Below are positions 17,122 to 27,406 of a stretch of 50,135 nt of DNA, in pieces. Under the pieces are notes generated by a model. That model did no database searches, was not told the DNA's origin, and saw nothing but the letters and a program-made list of their open reading frames with translations. Made by a program: the position numbers and the translations under genes. Origin of the DNA: Thermotoga sp. (GTDB taxonomy: Bacteria; Thermotogota; Thermotogae; Mesoaciditogales; Mesoaciditogaceae). The stretch covers positions 1-50,135 of the forward strand of contig DYLQ01000010.1 of NCBI GenBank assembly GCA_020722015.1, given 5' to 3'. The first letter of the stretch is position 1; every line of letters begins with the position of its first letter.

Positions 17122-17343
17122 CTATTTCTTTCTGTAAACTATTCTTCCCTTTTTTAAATCGTAAGGCGACAATTCAACTACAACTTTGTCCCCTGGGACG
17201 ATCTTTATGAAATTTTGCCTCATCTTTCCAGAGATATGGGCGAGTATTTCAAGATCGTTGTCTAAAACAACTTTAAACGTGGTGTTTGGAAGTGAATCAA
17301 CAACACGACCTTCTATTCTTATCATGTCTTTTTCTTCAGACAT
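17122..17343 (-). CDS. infA: Translation initiation factor IF-1
   Basis: IF-1 (73 residues) binds the ribosomal A site during initiation. It is a single OB-fold protein with the hallmarks [32 protein letters not shown] and [15 protein letters not shown]. Its ATG lies inside the last codons of map (8-base overlap), with GGAGGGA just upstream, so the two are probably coupled. Confidence 0.97.
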   Translation of the reverse strand: MSEEKDMIRIEGRVVDSLPNTTFKVVLDNDLEILAHISGKMRQNFIKIVPGDKVVVELSPYDLKKGRIVYRKK

Positions 17344-18100
17344 TCATTCCCTCCGGAATCGTCAATATTTCGACCTCCTTTTTGTGAAACACAACGGTGT
17401 TTTCGTAATGGGCGCTGGGCAATCCATCCAAAGTCACAACGCCCCAATTATCATCAAGAAGTTCTACTTTCCAATCTCCCATATTTACCATTGGCTCTAT
17501 CGCAATTACAAGCCCTTCCATGAGCGGAATCCCCCTGCCAGTTTTCCCAAAGTTCGGTACTTGCGGGTCTTCATGAAGAGCCCTTCCTATGCCATGGCCA
17601 ACGTAATCTCTTACGACAGAAAAACCGTTAGACTCGACAAAAGTTTGAATCGCATTGGATATATCGCCAAGTCTATTTCCCACTTTAAATTTTGATATGC
17701 CGGCAAAAAAAGACCCCCGAGTCACTTCTATGAGTTTACGTTTGTTTTCATCTATTTCACCCACAGCGTAAGTTCTCGCACCATCGCCGTACCATCCATC
17801 GTAAATTGTTCCGATATCTATTGAAACTATGTCTCCATTTTTCAAAACGACTTTTTTAGACGGTATACCATGAACTACAACTTCATTCGGACTTATGCAA
17901 GAAGCAGCAGGATAACCTTCATAATTTTTAAAGGCCGGAATAACACCTTTTTTTGTGAAATACTCTTCTATTATCCTGTCAAGATCGTAAGTTGTTACGC
18001 CATCTTTAACGTAGTCCTTTATGTATTCAAGGGCTTCTCCTACTATTTTGTTTGGATATCTCATGGCATCGATATCTGCTTCTGATTTCAATTTTACCAT
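17336..18100 (-). CDS. map: Methionine aminopeptidase, type I
   Basis: This enzyme removes the initiator methionine from nascent proteins and needs two divalent metals. The 254 residues carry the five expected metal ligands: Asp in [16 protein letters not shown] (two), His in [12 protein letters not shown], and Glu in IAIEPM and the C-terminal HYENTVV. No N-terminal zinc-finger extension is present. Its ATG overlaps the adk stop (TAATG), and its end overlaps infA. Confidence 0.96.
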   Translation of the reverse strand: MVKLKSEADIDAMRYPNKIVGEALEYIKDYVKDGVTTYDLDRIIEEYFTKKGVIPAFKNYEGYPAASCISPNEVVVHGIPSKKVVLKNGDIVSIDIGTIYDGWYGDGARTYAVGEIDENKRKLIEVTRGSFFAGISKFKVGNRLGDISNAIQTFVESNGFSVVRDYVGHGIGRALHEDPQVPNFGKTGRGIPLMEGLVIAIEPMVNMGDWKVELLDDNWGVVTLDGLPSAHYENTVVFHKKEVEILTIPEGMNV

Positions 18101-18750
18101 TATTTACGTCCTTCGATCATTTCAATCAAATGTTTTTCAATATCTTTCATTTTCATAGTTCCATCTATCGCGAAAAGTGTACCTTTTTGTTTGTAATATT
18201 CTATGACAGGTGCCGTAAGCTCAAGATAAACTTCATATCGCTTTTTCACAGTTTCGGGCTTATCATCTTCTCGGGTTATAAGATGCACATGACAATCATC
18301 GCACATCTCATCTGCTTTTGGCGGATCCGTTATCATGTTGTAATTACGGCCACACTTTGGACACGTTCGCCTTGCCGACAATCTCTCAATTATGATTTTT
18401 TCAGGGACATCGACGTAAATGACACGATCTATTTTCTTTCTCATGGATTTCAGTATTTCATCTAAAGACTTCGCCTGATTCAGAGTTCTTGGAAAACCAT
18501 CAAGTATGAATCCGGAAATCGCATCTGGTTTTGAAAGCCTTTCTCTGACAATCTGATTCATTAAATTATCATCGACGAGTTTTCCCGATGTAACGATATC
18601 TTTTACCTGATTGCCGAGTTTACTTCCTGAATCCATTTCCGCACGCAACATGTCTCCAGTGGAGATATGCGGTATCTTAAAAGTTTTCGATACAATCTGA
18701 GCTTGTGTCCCTTTTCCTGCTCCGGGAGGGCCGACAAAGATGATGTTCAT
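18100..18750 (-). CDS. adk: Adenylate kinase
   Basis: This enzyme interconverts ATP, AMP and ADP. The 216 residues show the P-loop GPPGAGKGTQAQ, the AMP-binding segments STGDMLRAEM and GFPRTLNQA, and a long-form LID domain with a zinc site (CPKCGRNY, then CDDCH), common in thermophiles and Gram-positives. The second of two tandem ATGs (18750) is used because GGGAGG lies five bases before it; the first, at 18753, overlaps the secY stop region. Confidence 0.96.
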   Translation of the reverse strand: MNIIFVGPPGAGKGTQAQIVSKTFKIPHISTGDMLRAEMDSGSKLGNQVKDIVTSGKLVDDNLMNQIVRERLSKPDAISGFILDGFPRTLNQAKSLDEILKSMRKKIDRVIYVDVPEKIIIERLSARRTCPKCGRNYNMITDPPKADEMCDDCHVHLITREDDKPETVKKRYEVYLELTAPVIEYYKQKGTLFAIDGTMKMKDIEKHLIEMIEGRK

Positions 18751-20039
18751 CATATCCTCCCTTTGAGTTTGCCGCGTTTTATGAACCCTTCGTAATGGCG
18801 CATGATAAGATGGGCTTCCATCTGTTGAACAACGTCAAGGGCGACTCCAACGGCTATCATCATACCAACACCGCCGACAATCTGACCGGAATTGCTCCCG
18901 ACTATTGCGGCAGAAAGATTTGGCAAAAGTGCTATGATGACAAGTGCAAGGGCCCCTAAGAGTGTGATACGACTCAAAACTTTTGCGAGATATTGTTCAG
19001 TTGAAGCTCCCGGTCTTATACCTGGAATAAATCCTCCGTATTCTTTTATGTTATCAGAAACATCATGAACATCAAAGGTTATCGCACTGTAAAAATATGT
19101 GAAGAAGAAGACAAGCAACGCATAAATCACTATGTAAAAGACGGAATTAAACCCAAAAATGCTCTGAAGCGTGTAGTTATGTGCGAATTGAGCTATCATG
19201 GATGGAATCATGAGTATGGCAACGGCAAAGATTATAGGCAATACTCCACCCTGATTGACTTTCATGGGTATGTAACTTGATTGTCCGCCGTACATCTTTC
19301 TTCCGACAACCTTCTTTGCATATTGAACGTTTATCCTTCTTTCACCTTGCATTATGTATATCAAACCAAAAATGGTGACCACAAAGATGAGGAAGAACAA
19401 AGCCCAAGATGTCACAGACAGGTTAGATATTATCATCTGTCCCAAATAGAATGGATACGTGGCAACAACTCCGGCAAAGATGATTACGGATATTCCGTTT
19501 CCTATTCCTTTGTCCGTTATCATTTCACCAATCCACTGCAAAAACATGCTTCCGGCCATAAGGGAAACGGAAGAGAGTATTATGAAAGCAACTTTGTTAA
19601 GTCCCGGAGTAGCATGTGGCATGACAACAACAACTGTAAGTGCGAGCGCTTCTACGGCTGCAAGTAAAAGGGTAAGCTGTCTTGTGTATTTCTCGATCTT
19701 TTGTCTTCCCTGTTCTCCTTCTTTGGCGAGTTCTTTCAAACTTGGAACGACTGCCATCAAAAGTTGAAGTATGATAGATGCGTTTATGTAAGGTGTCACG
19801 CTCATGGCAAAAATCGACATGTTGCTGAGTGCCCCGCCGGCAAAAGCGTTAAGCAAGGTAAAGAATCCTCCGCCCGCTCCTGCAGAGACACCGTTGAAAA
19901 AGCTTGCCCAACTCGAAAGGCTTATACCGGGCACAGGTATGTAAACGCCAAATCTAAAAACGGCAAGCATCAAAAAAGTGAATATTATCCTGCTTCTTAA
20001 TTCAGGTATTTTGAAGGAGTTCCTAATCGCTTCCCACAC
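18750..20039 (-). CDS. secY: Preprotein translocase subunit SecY
   Basis: SecY is the central pore of the Sec translocon in the cytoplasmic membrane. The 429 residues contain ten predicted spans and the family signatures GVYIPVPGI near residue 33, NASIILQLL, WIGEMITDKGIGNG and GIRPG. Length is typical. It begins with GTG immediately after the rplO stop (TAAGTG), with GAGGTGAT overlapping the end of rplO, so translation is likely coupled. Confidence 0.97.
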   Translation of the reverse strand: MWEAIRNSFKIPELRSRIIFTFLMLAVFRFGVYIPVPGISLSSWASFFNGVSAGAGGGFFTLLNAFAGGALSNMSIFAMSVTPYINASIILQLLMAVVPSLKELAKEGEQGRQKIEKYTRQLTLLLAAVEALALTVVVVMPHATPGLNKVAFIILSSVSLMAGSMFLQWIGEMITDKGIGNGISVIIFAGVVATYPFYLGQMIISNLSVTSWALFFLIFVVTIFGLIYIMQGERRINVQYAKKVVGRKMYGGQSSYIPMKVNQGGVLPIIFAVAILMIPSMIAQFAHNYTLQSIFGFNSVFYIVIYALLVFFFTYFYSAITFDVHDVSDNIKEYGGFIPGIRPGASTEQYLAKVLSRITLLGALALVIIALLPNLSAAIVGSNSGQIVGGVGMMIAVGVALDVVQQMEAHLIMRHYEGFIKRGKLKGRI

Positions 20040-20480
20040 TTATATCACCTCTACCTGCCCACCGGCAGACTCTATCTTCTCCTTTGCAGAAGCACTGAAA
20101 GCATTTGCCGTTATCTTTAAAGGCTTTTTAAGTTCCCCATTGCCAAGAATTTTAACACCGTCTTGAATCTTCTTGACTATACCTGATTGAATCAGCATGG
20201 CAACTGTAACATTTGAATTATCCTCAAAAATGTTGAGATCTCCAACGTTGACAGGCGTGTAAAACTTATGATTGATGTTTTTAAATCCACCCTTTGGCAG
20301 TCTTCTGTACAGCGGTGTCTGTCCGCCTTCAAAGCCAGTCCTTACGTTTCCGCTTTTTCTCGATCCCTGACCGTTCATACCGCGGGTAGATGTCTTGCCA
20401 TGACCGGTAGCCTTTCCCCTGCCAAGCAACTTAGATTTTCTTCTCGATCCTGGCGTCGGAGTTATATCTTCAAGCTTCAT
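20040..20480 (-). CDS. rplO: 50S ribosomal protein L15
   Basis: L15 (146 residues) is a late assembly protein of the 50S subunit. It has a Gly/Lys/Arg-rich N-terminus ([20 protein letters not shown]) and the [17 protein letters not shown] motif. The ATG at 20480 ([12 protein letters not shown]) is chosen because GGAGG lies eight bases before it; an upstream in-frame codon would add ten atypical residues. Confidence 0.96.
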   Translation of the reverse strand: MKLEDITPTPGSRRKSKLLGRGKATGHGKTSTRGMNGQGSRKSGNVRTGFEGGQTPLYRRLPKGGFKNINHKFYTPVNVGDLNIFEDNSNVTVAMLIQSGIVKKIQDGVKILGNGELKKPLKITANAFSASAKEKIESAGGQVEVI

Positions 20481-20493
20481 ACGAATTCCTCCC

Positions 20494-20673
20494 TTATTGC
20501 GCTTCTTCAACTCTCACGAGATGCGAGATCTTTCGAATCATTCCGAGAATTTGTGGCGTCTGTTCGACAACAACCATGTCATGCATTTTTTTCAAGCCAA
20601 GCGCTTTTGCAGTTTCTCTCTGATCGTATTTGTAGCCTATCGGACTTTTCACGAGTTCTATCTTAACTTTCAT
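20494..20673 (-). CDS. rpmD: 50S ribosomal protein L30
   Basis: A 59-residue protein starting [15 protein letters not shown] and containing [15 protein letters not shown] and [10 protein letters not shown], as in bacterial L30. It lies between rpsE and rplO and overlaps the rpsE stop by four bases (ATGA). Confidence 0.95.
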   Translation of the reverse strand: MKVKIELVKSPIGYKYDQRETAKALGLKKMHDMVVVEQTPQILGMIRKISHLVRVEEAQ

Positions 20674-21248
20674 GACTTGGTAACCTCCTCGCCGTGGAAC
20701 AGCTGTCTTAAAGATATCCCACGAAGTTTAGCGTAGTATTCGGGTGGCTTGATCTCGTCAAAAGCCTTGAAAACAGCCCTCAAAATGCCCAAAGGCGTGT
20801 TAGATCCGAGTGACTTACAAAGCACATTTTTTATGCCGGCAAGTTCCAGAGCGGGTCTTGCCGTGTTACTCGCTATTATGCCAGTACCGGGTGCAGCGGG
20901 TTTTAAAAGCAACTTTGAAGAATCGAATTTGACTTCTAAGGCGTGTGGAATGGTGTCGTTGACGACGTTAACATCAACCATATTTCTTTTTGCAAGGTTT
21001 GAAGCCTTCCTTATGGCATCGACAACTTCACGTCCGCTTGCCACTCCGAGACCAACTTTGCCATTTTTATTTCCAACAACGACTATTGCACGAAAGCTCA
21101 AATTTTTACCACCCTTGACAACTTTTGCGACACGTCTAACCTCGACGACTTCTTCTTGAAATTCCGTCTCGGGTTCCACGATTTCTAAATTTCTATCTCT
21201 TCTTTTGAATTCCTTATTTTCATCTTCTTTATGAAGATCTTGCGGCAT
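20670..21248 (-). CDS. rpsE: 30S ribosomal protein S5
   Basis: S5 (192 residues) lies on the solvent side of the 30S subunit and affects decoding accuracy. It has the double-stranded RNA-binding-like domain ([39 protein letters not shown]) and the C-terminal domain ([20 protein letters not shown]). A charged N-terminal extension of about 35 residues precedes the core. GGAGG lies upstream of the ATG. Confidence 0.96.
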   Translation of the reverse strand: MPQDLHKEDENKEFKRRDRNLEIVEPETEFQEEVVEVRRVAKVVKGGKNLSFRAIVVVGNKNGKVGLGVASGREVVDAIRKASNLAKRNMVDVNVVNDTIPHALEVKFDSSKLLLKPAAPGTGIIASNTARPALELAGIKNVLCKSLGSNTPLGILRAVFKAFDEIKPPEYYAKLRGISLRQLFHGEEVTKS

Positions 21249-21259
21249 CTTTTGCCTCC

Positions 21260-21631
21260 TTAAAATTTCAATCCGCTCTCCCGAGCACCATCGGCAATTT
21301 CCTTTATTCTACCATGGTAACGGAAACCGCCTCTGTCAAAAACGACTTCTTTTATGCCCGCCTCGATCGCACGCGTTCCTATCTCTTTTCCCACAAGATG
21401 TGCGGCAACTTTGTTCCACGTTTTACTTTTCAGAGATTCTTTCAAACTTTTCTGCAAAGTAGAAGCACTGACAAGCGTCGTTGCGCTATCATCGTCTATG
21501 ATCTGGGCATAAGCATGTTTATCACTTATGAAAACGGAAAGTCTTGGAACACCATGTGTACCGTGCATTTTTCTTCTTATCGCAAGATGTCTCAAATTTC
21601 TCTTGTTTTTCTTATCAAAAGGCTGAATCAC
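21260..21631 (-). CDS. rplR: 50S ribosomal protein L18
   Basis: L18 (123 residues) binds 5S rRNA. Typical segments are RKMHGTHGVPRLSVFISDKH, YAQIIDDD and VVFDRGGFRYHGRIK. The start is GTG, with GGAGG nine bases upstream. The gene lies between rplF and rpsE. Confidence 0.96.
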   Translation of the reverse strand: MIQPFDKKNKRNLRHLAIRRKMHGTHGVPRLSVFISDKHAYAQIIDDDSATTLVSASTLQKSLKESLKSKTWNKVAAHLVGKEIGTRAIEAGIKEVVFDRGGFRYHGRIKEIADGARESGLKF

Positions 21632-21645
21632 GACAGATTACCTCC

Positions 21646-22200
21646 TTAAACTTTCTTGACTTCTTTGAGTCTGACGACTTCTCCGGCATATCTCACACCT
21701 TTACCCTTGGCAAATACCATAGGTTCACGTGTTTTGCGTATTTTAGCGGCAACTTGACCAACAAGTTCTTTGTCTATGCCTTTGACTATTACCTGATTAG
21801 GTTTTGGAACTTCTATCGTTATGCCATCAGGAGGATCTATCTTAACAGGCTGAATGTAACCAAGGTTAAGGATCAAAGATTTCCCTTGAAGTTGTGCCCT
21901 GTAACCAACGCCCTCAACTTCAAGTGCTTTTTGAAATCCTTTGGTAACTCCTTCCACCATGTTTCTCATAAGAGCCCACCTTGTTCCTATCATGGATTTA
22001 TTTTTCTTTATGACCCTCGGCGGAAGATCGAGATTTTCTTTCTGAGAAATCCACAAATTGTCACCATCAAGTTTGAAATCTACGAAAAGATAATTCATCG
22101 TAAGTTTACCAAGCGGTCCCTTAACCGTTATCATGTTCGGTTCTACTTTAACATCAACGCCTTTTGGAATTTGTATCGGCTTTTTTATCAATCTCGACAT
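21646..22200 (-). CDS. rplF: 50S ribosomal protein L6
   Basis: L6 (184 residues) lies near the sarcin-ricin loop and the factor-binding site. The two-domain protein begins MSRLIKKPIQIPKGV and contains the family motif YAGEVVRLKEVKKV at its C-terminus. The ATG at 22200 follows GGAGGT; an in-frame upstream codon would add fifteen residues overlapping rpsH. Confidence 0.96.
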   Translation of the reverse strand: MSRLIKKPIQIPKGVDVKVEPNMITVKGPLGKLTMNYLFVDFKLDGDNLWISQKENLDLPPRVIKKNKSMIGTRWALMRNMVEGVTKGFQKALEVEGVGYRAQLQGKSLILNLGYIQPVKIDPPDGITIEVPKPNQVIVKGIDKELVGQVAAKIRKTREPMVFAKGKGVRYAGEVVRLKEVKKV

Positions 22201-22213
22201 GTCATACCTCCGC

Positions 22214-22627
22214 TTACCATACGTAAGCGATGACTTCCCCGCCAACCCCGAGTGTACGTGCTTCTTTATCAGTGATAACTGGTCTTTCAGGATTGGAAGT
22301 GGAAAGAATCGCTATTCCAAGTCCACTGTTGACAACAGGCAACTTATCTTTGGAAACGTATATTCTTCTGCCAGAATGAGAAACTCTCACTATTGAGTTT
22401 ATGATTCTGATCTTAGTCCTCTTCTGCCCGGCATATTTCATGAAAATTCTTAACACGCCCTGTTTTCCGTCTTCTATGTATTTGTAGTCTTTTATGAAAC
22501 CTTCCCTTTTGAGTATATCAAGTATAGCTTTCTTTATGTTTGACGCCGGTACGTCAACAACTTCTTTATAAACCATATTTGCATTTCTTATTCTTGTAAG
22601 CATATCGGCTATTGTATCAGTGTACAT
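22214..22627 (-). CDS. rpsH: 30S ribosomal protein S8
   Basis: S8 (137 residues) is a primary 16S rRNA-binding protein and in E. coli the translational repressor of the spc operon. It begins [18 protein letters not shown] and ends with the hallmark [28 protein letters not shown] precedes its ATG. Confidence 0.97.
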   Translation of the reverse strand: MYTDTIADMLTRIRNANMVYKEVVDVPASNIKKAILDILKREGFIKDYKYIEDGKQGVLRIFMKYAGQKRTKIRIINSIVRVSHSGRRIYVSKDKLPVVNSGLGIAILSTSNPERPVITDKEARTLGVGGEVIAYVW

Positions 22628-22639
22628 TTTATCACATCC

Positions 22640-22825
22640 TTACCAACTGGCTTTTCTTATGCCAGGCAGTTTTCCTTCTAACGCTAATTTCCTGAAGCAA
22701 AGTCTGCAAATTCCCAATTCTCTGTAAACGGCATGCGGTCTTCCGCAAATCTTGCACCGCGTGTACTGGCGGGTTTTGTATTTTGCCACTGCGTTAGTCT
22801 TATTTATAAGCGCTTTACGGGCCAT
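22640..22825 (-). CDS. rpsZ: 30S ribosomal protein S14, zinc-binding type Z
   Basis: A 61-residue short S14 of the zinc-containing kind: [18 protein letters not shown], then CKICGRPH and CRLCFRKLA, whose four cysteines bind zinc, and the terminal [11 protein letters not shown]. The ATG at 22825 is preceded by GGAGAGTGAT. An in-frame upstream start would overlap rplE. Confidence 0.96.
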   Translation of the reverse strand: MARKALINKTNAVAKYKTRQYTRCKICGRPHAVYRELGICRLCFRKLALEGKLPGIRKASW

Positions 22826-22838
22826 TTCATCACTCTCC

Positions 22839-23384
22839 TCAATAATCCTTGCTAAACGGCATTCCAAGTTTCTCTAAAAGATATCTTGCTTCTCTATCAG
22901 TTTTGGCAGTTGTCACTACGGTGATGTCCATTCCCTGAACCCTTGAAATTTCTCCGGTTATTTCAGGGAAAATTGACTGCTCAGATACGCCCATCGAAAA
23001 ATTTCCTCTGCCATCAAAAGAATTGGGATTAATTCCCCTGAAATCACGTATTTTGGGCATTGCTATGTTGAAAAATTTGTAGAGAAAGTTGTACATTCTC
23101 TCTCCTCTGAGTGTAACCTTTATTCCGACAGGCATGCCCTGTCTTATCTTGAAGTTAGAAACGCTTTTCTTTGCCTTTGTTATAACTGCTTTCTGTCCTG
23201 CTATGTTCGTGAGTTCTTGAATATGCTTGTCTATTATAGCCTGATTTCTTGAACCTTCTCCAACTCCCATATTCAAAATGACCTTGTTCACTTTTGGAAC
23301 TGCCATCTTGTTTTTGTATCCAAGTTCCTTGATGAAGAAGGGTACAATTTCTTTTTCATACATCTCTTTTAAAGTAACGGACAT
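22839..23384 (-). CDS. rplE: 50S ribosomal protein L5
   Basis: L5 (181 residues) binds 5S rRNA and contacts S13 and the P-site tRNA. Motifs include [31 protein letters not shown] and [21 protein letters not shown] lies before the ATG. It lies between rplX and rpsZ. Confidence 0.97.
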   Translation of the reverse strand: MSVTLKEMYEKEIVPFFIKELGYKNKMAVPKVNKVILNMGVGEGSRNQAIIDKHIQELTNIAGQKAVITKAKKSVSNFKIRQGMPVGIKVTLRGERMYNFLYKFFNIAMPKIRDFRGINPNSFDGRGNFSMGVSEQSIFPEITGEISRVQGMDITVVTTAKTDREARYLLEKLGMPFSKDY

Positions 23385-23402
23385 GTCATACCTCCTCTCG
23401 CA

Positions 23403-23735
23403 TCATAGTTTATCGATGCTTTCTCCGCACTTTTTGCAAATTCTGATATTCATCCCATCTTCGGTTCTTTTGTGCGACACGCGCGTGGGAGCATTACAAT
23501 TCGGACAGATGACCATGATCTTAGATTCGTAAATCGGAGATTCCCTTTCGACAATTCCTCCCTCTCTGACAGAGGCAGTAGGTCTCTGATGCTTCTTGAT
23601 CATGTGAATCCCCTGAACTATAACCTTTCCTTCATCGGGAAGTACTTTTATGACTTTCCCTTTTTTCCCTTTGTCCTCACCGCTTATGACAACAACGGTA
23701 TCATCTTTTCTTATGTTCAAAGTATGCTTTTTCAT
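23403..23735 (-). CDS. rplX: 50S ribosomal protein L24
   Basis: L24 (110 residues) starts large-subunit assembly. It has a KOW-type N-terminal domain (DDTVVVISGEDKGKKGKV) and a C-terminal pair of CxxC motifs (CPNCNAPTRV, CKKCGESID) as in the zinc-ribbon-like form. GAGGTG precedes the ATG. Confidence 0.96.
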   Translation of the reverse strand: MKKHTLNIRKDDTVVVISGEDKGKKGKVIKVLPDEGKVIVQGIHMIKKHQRPTASVREGGIVERESPIYESKIMVICPNCNAPTRVSHKRTEDGMNIRICKKCGESIDKL

Positions 23736-23744
23736 TTCAACACC

Positions 23745-24113
23745 TCACAAAACTTCCGGAGCAAGGGACACGATCTTCATGTAACCTTTTTCTCTTAATT
23801 CTCTGGCAACGGGACCGAATATCCTTGTTCCACGCGGCTCATTCTCTTTATCTATGAGAACTGCTGCGTTATCATCAAACCTTATGAAAGAACCATCAGG
23901 TCTTTTTATCTCTTTTCTCGTTCTTACTATCACTGCCTTGACTATTTCGCTTTTCTTGATATCTGTATGCGGTACGGCCTCTTTTACGGCCCCCACGACC
24001 ACATCACCAATACTTCCCCTTTTTCTGTTTGAACCACCAAGTACCCTTATGACAAGAATGCTACGAGCCCCTGAGTTGTCTGCCACGTTAAGTATACTTT
24101 CCTGCTGGATCAT
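23745..24113 (-). CDS. rplN: 50S ribosomal protein L14
   Basis: L14 (122 residues) lies at the subunit interface. It begins [18 protein letters not shown] and contains [14 protein letters not shown] and ends [11 protein letters not shown]. Its ATG overlaps the rpsQ stop (ATGA), the join of the S10 and spc gene clusters. Confidence 0.97.
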   Translation of the reverse strand: MIQQESILNVADNSGARSILVIRVLGGSNRKRGSIGDVVVGAVKEAVPHTDIKKSEIVKAVIVRTRKEIKRPDGSFIRFDDNAAVLIDKENEPRGTRIFGPVARELREKGYMKIVSLAPEVL

Positions 24114-24400
24114 TGAGGAGCACCTTCTTCCTTACTTACCTGAGTTTCCTCAACCTTTAAGATGTTCTTTTTCACGATCGAGACAAGTACCCAGTTCTTT
24201 TCGCGACTTAATGGTCTTGATTCTTCTATCTCAACGATGTCCCCAATGTTAGATTCGTTATTTTCATCGTGAGCCTTGTATTTGGAAGTTTTGGTTATGA
24301 TTTTTCCGAAATTTGGATCTCTTGTTGTTTCTTTTACAAGCACAACTATGGTCTTTTTCATCTTGTTGCTTACAACTTCACCTACCAGATGTTTTTTCAT
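24110..24400 (-). CDS. rpsQ: 30S ribosomal protein S17
   Basis: S17 (96 residues) is a primary 16S rRNA-binding OB-fold protein. Typical segments are [36 protein letters not shown] and the motif [18 protein letters not shown]. It overlaps rpmC upstream and rplN downstream by four bases each. Confidence 0.96.
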   Translation of the reverse strand: MKKHLVGEVVSNKMKKTIVVLVKETTRDPNFGKIITKTSKYKAHDENNESNIGDIVEIEESRPLSREKNWVLVSIVKKNILKVEETQVSKEEGAPQ

Positions 24401-24627
24401 TTCCGATTCCCCTTCTTATCAGAATTAACGGGCTCAAGACCAAGTTCTCTTTCTCTTATAAGTGTCTTTATCCTTGCTATATCCCTTTTTGTTTGGATTA
24501 TTTGAGATGTATCCTGAAGTTGAGAAAGTTCAAGTTGAAATCTTAACTTGTAAAGTTTTTCTTTTTGATCTTTCACAAGAGCCGTTAGTTCATCGATGGT
24601 CATTTCTCTCAAATCTTTAGCCTTCAC
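24397..24627 (-). CDS. rpmC: 50S ribosomal protein L29
   Basis: L29 (76 residues) is a helical hairpin at the peptide exit, where it helps bind trigger factor and SRP. It begins [18 protein letters not shown] and contains [18 protein letters not shown] and [14 protein letters not shown]. The start is GTG overlapping the rplP stop, with GAGGTGA upstream. Confidence 0.95.
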   Translation of the reverse strand: MKAKDLREMTIDELTALVKDQKEKLYKLRFQLELSQLQDTSQIIQTKRDIARIKTLIRERELGLEPVNSDKKGNRK

Positions 24628-25052
24628 AGTGATTCACCTCCAAAAGAGGTTCTTTCAACGAATTTCGTCTTTATAGGCAATTTGGAAGAGGCTAATCTCA
24701 GCGCTTCTTCTGCCACTTCCCTGTTTACACCACCGATTTCAAACATAATCTTACCAGGTTTAACAACACACACCCATTTTTCGGGATTCCCCTTACCGCG
24801 TCCCATTCTGCTCTCGGCCGGATGGATCGAAATCGGCTTATCCGGGAAAATCTTTATCCACAGCATTCCGGATTTTTTGAGACTTCTCATTATCGAAACA
24901 CGGCAGGCCTCTATTTGTTTGTTCGTTATCCACGCCGGTTCAAGTGCTTTAAGACCCCAATCACCGAAATTTATCTCACTGCCACCTTTCGCAAGGCCTC
25001 TCATTCTTCCCCGCTGTTGTTTTCTATACTTAACCCTTTTAGGGATCAGCAT
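24624..25052 (-). CDS. rplP: 50S ribosomal protein L16
   Basis: L16 (142 residues) helps shape the A-site tRNA path. It begins [19 protein letters not shown] and has [39 protein letters not shown] and MFEIGGV. The ATG at 25052 with GGAGGT upstream is preferred over an in-frame codon at 25073 that would overlap the end of rpsC. Confidence 0.97.
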   Translation of the reverse strand: MLIPKRVKYRKQQRGRMRGLAKGGSEINFGDWGLKALEPAWITNKQIEACRVSIMRSLKKSGMLWIKIFPDKPISIHPAESRMGRGKGNPEKWVCVVKPGKIMFEIGGVNREVAEEALRLASSKLPIKTKFVERTSFGGESL

Positions 25053-25077
25053 CTTTGCAAACCTCCTTATCAACGAA

Positions 25078-25722
25078 TCAGGCTGATTTCACCAGCGAAT
25101 TCTCTTTGATGAATATCCATACTTTAACACCAAGCACACCATATTTGGTGTGTGCAATCGCAAATCCATAATCAACACGTGCACGCAGTGTCTGTAAAGG
25201 GACTCTACCTTCCCTGTACCACTCGGATCTTGCTATTTCTGCACCGTTTATTCTCCCACCAACCATGGTTTTAACGCCAAGTGCGCCTTTTTTCAGAGCA
25301 AATTGGATGCTTCTTTTCATAGTACGTTTGTAAGAAGCCCTTTTCTCAATCCTGCCGGCTATGAATTCTGCCGTCAATTGTGCATCCAACTCGGGCGTTC
25401 TAACCTCTTCTATATTTATGACGATTTCTCTTTCCGGAGAAACGACGGATTTGACAAAATTCTTTATGTTGACTATTTCGGAACCTTTTTTACCTATCAA
25501 TATGCCGGGTCTCCCAGTAACTATTATGACGTTAATGCGATTCCCGGATCTCTCTATTTTCACTTTGGATATTCCTGCGTGAAAATATTCTTTTTTTATC
25601 ACATTCCTTATCTTTTCGTCTTCTAAAAGGTATTCAGAATAATGTTTTTCGTTAAACCACTTTGATTGCCAATCCCGAGAAACACCAAGTCTGAAACCAA
25701 TTGGATGCGTCTTCTGACCCAT
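25078..25722 (-). CDS. rpsC: 30S ribosomal protein S3
   Basis: S3 (214 residues) lies at the mRNA entry channel and contributes to mRNA helicase activity. It begins [18 protein letters not shown], contains a KH domain ([19 protein letters not shown]) and the C-terminal domain ([20 protein letters not shown]). Its ATG overlaps the rplV stop by one base. Confidence 0.97.
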   Translation of the reverse strand: MGQKTHPIGFRLGVSRDWQSKWFNEKHYSEYLLEDEKIRNVIKKEYFHAGISKVKIERSGNRINVIIVTGRPGILIGKKGSEIVNIKNFVKSVVSPEREIVINIEEVRTPELDAQLTAEFIAGRIEKRASYKRTMKRSIQFALKKGALGVKTMVGGRINGAEIARSEWYREGRVPLQTLRARVDYGFAIAHTKYGVLGVKVWIFIKENSLVKSA

Positions 25723-26204
25723 TACTGCACCTCGCTCTCGTTGGAAGGTTGAATTTCCTGACCTTCTACCGGTTTTGCCGTTGTATTGAGTGGTTCTTCC
25801 TTGGATCTGTCTCTTACAACGATCGTTATGTGGGAAAGCCTTTTGAACATCATCGAAGCACGCCCGCGAGCCATGGGATTAAGCCTTTTCAACCTCGGAG
25901 CATCGTCAGCCATACATCGGGAAACGTAAAGAGAATCCACATTGAGTTTAAAGTTATTCTGTGCATTGGCCACAGCACTGTTGAGTATCTTTTGAACAAG
26001 ACGCGCACTTTTTTTGTTTGTGAATTCAAGTGTTTGCAAAGCATGACTGACATCTTTACCCCGTATGGTGTTGAGTACAGATCTGACTTTGTAAGGACTT
26101 ATTCTAAGGTACATCCCACGAGCAGTGGCTTCAATCGGTTGGAGAGCAGATGCTTTCCTTTCTCTATGAAAAACGGATCTTTTTGGCCTCTTATTTTCAG
26201 CCAT
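25722..26204 (-). CDS. rplV: 50S ribosomal protein L22
   Basis: L22 (160 residues) lines the peptide exit tunnel, and its beta-hairpin segment ([17 protein letters not shown]) can affect macrolide sensitivity. The C-terminus extends about 28 residues (from RSKEEPLNT) beyond the core. The ATG at 26204 has GAGGTGA five bases before it. An upstream ATG at 26222 overlaps the rpsS stop (ATGA) and would add six residues; both could be used. Confidence 0.95.
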   Translation of the reverse strand: MAENKRPKRSVFHRERKASALQPIEATARGMYLRISPYKVRSVLNTIRGKDVSHALQTLEFTNKKSARLVQKILNSAVANAQNNFKLNVDSLYVSRCMADDAPRLKRLNPMARGRASMMFKRLSHITIVVRDRSKEEPLNTTAKPVEGQEIQPSNESEVQ

Positions 26205-26218
26205 CGATTTCACCTCTG

Positions 26219-26506
26219 TCATTTCTTGATCTCTCCCTTTATAGCTTTTTTCTCCGTGTGACCTCCAAAACGTCTTGTGGGAGAGAATTCTCCAAGTCTA
26301 TGACCAACCATTGCTTCCGTTATGTATACCGGTATGTGTTTTCTTCCATTATGAACGGCTATGGTATGCCCTATCATATCAGGCAGTATCATCGACGCCC
26401 TTGACCATGTTTTCACAACACGTTTCTGACCCATTTCATTTAAACTCTGTATTTTTTTGATCAATTTAGCATCCACAAAAGGACCTTTTTTGGTTGAGCG
26501 ACTCAC
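26219..26506 (-). CDS. rpsS: 30S ribosomal protein S19
   Basis: S19 (95 residues) lies in the 30S head next to S13. It begins [18 protein letters not shown] and has [19 protein letters not shown] and [15 protein letters not shown]. It lies between rplB and rplV, the standard order. Confidence 0.97.
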   Translation of the reverse strand: MSRSTKKGPFVDAKLIKKIQSLNEMGQKRVVKTWSRASMILPDMIGHTIAVHNGRKHIPVYITEAMVGHRLGEFSPTRRFGGHTEKKAIKGEIKK

Positions 26507-26536
26507 GCTATCTTCCTCCTTTTCCCGTGGCTTTCA

Positions 26537-27379
26537 TCATTGATTTCCTCTGCTGTCATTTTTTCTTCTGACTATAAACCTATCAGATCTTCTTCTTCCA
26601 CGGCGTGTTTTGTAACCCTTTGCAGGTGTACCCCATGGACTTTGAGGAACATTTCCACCTTTTGTTTTTCCTTCTCCACCACCCATCGGATGGTCGACAG
26701 CGTTCATCGTCATTCCTCTCACGGCAGGCCTTATGCCTAACCATCTGCTTCTTCCGGCCTTACCGAATGATTCGTTCATATGTTGTTCGTTACCGACCAC
26801 ACCAATTGTTGCCATGCAATTTTCTCTGACCCTTCTTAATTCACCAGAAGGCATCTTCAAAAGCGCGTATCCTGATTCCCGCGCCATCAACTGTGCGGAA
26901 TTGCCTGCGCTTCTGGCTATTTTACCACCGGTTCCTGGCATGAATTCTATGTTATGAACAAAAGTTCCAATCGGTATTTTCGTTAAAGGTAAAGCGTTCC
27001 CTGGCTTTATATCGGCATCAGGTCCGGATACAACCATGTCTCCAACATTTAAGCCTTGCGGGGCTATTATATATCTTTTTTCACCATCAACGTAATACAA
27101 AAGCGCTATTCTCGCACTACGATTCGGATCGTACTCTATCGAAAAAACTTTCGCCGGTATCCCAGTTTTATCTCTTCTGAAGTCAATGATTCTGTACTTA
27201 TCCTTATGGCCGCTACCGCGATGTCTTACGGTTATTCTTCCATCGGAATTCCTGCCGGCCTTAGATTTTGTGCCTAAGGTAAGAGATTTTTCGGGTTTGT
27301 CTTTTGTTATTTCCGAAAAATCGGATCTTATCATGTGTCGAACTCCAGGAGAGGTTGGTTTAAAACTTTTAAGTCCCAT
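26537..27379 (-). CDS. rplB: 50S ribosomal protein L2
   Basis: L2 (280 residues) is essential for subunit association and peptidyl transfer. It begins [16 protein letters not shown]. The OB and SH3-like domains are visible ([17 protein letters not shown]), and the catalytic-histidine region reads [22 protein letters not shown] precedes the ATG. Length is normal. Confidence 0.97.
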   Translation of the reverse strand: MGLKSFKPTSPGVRHMIRSDFSEITKDKPEKSLTLGTKSKAGRNSDGRITVRHRGSGHKDKYRIIDFRRDKTGIPAKVFSIEYDPNRSARIALLYYVDGEKRYIIAPQGLNVGDMVVSGPDADIKPGNALPLTKIPIGTFVHNIEFMPGTGGKIARSAGNSAQLMARESGYALLKMPSGELRRVRENCMATIGVVGNEQHMNESFGKAGRSRWLGIRPAVRGMTMNAVDHPMGGGEGKTKGGNVPQSPWGTPAKGYKTRRGRRRSDRFIVRRKNDSRGNQ

Positions 27380-27406
27380 AAAATTACTCCTTTCGATCCG
27401 CCAAAA

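Noticed and set aside
20497-20736. Plus-strand open frame across rpmD
   Set aside because: Antisense to a clear L30 gene with correct start, stop and four-base overlap with rpsE.
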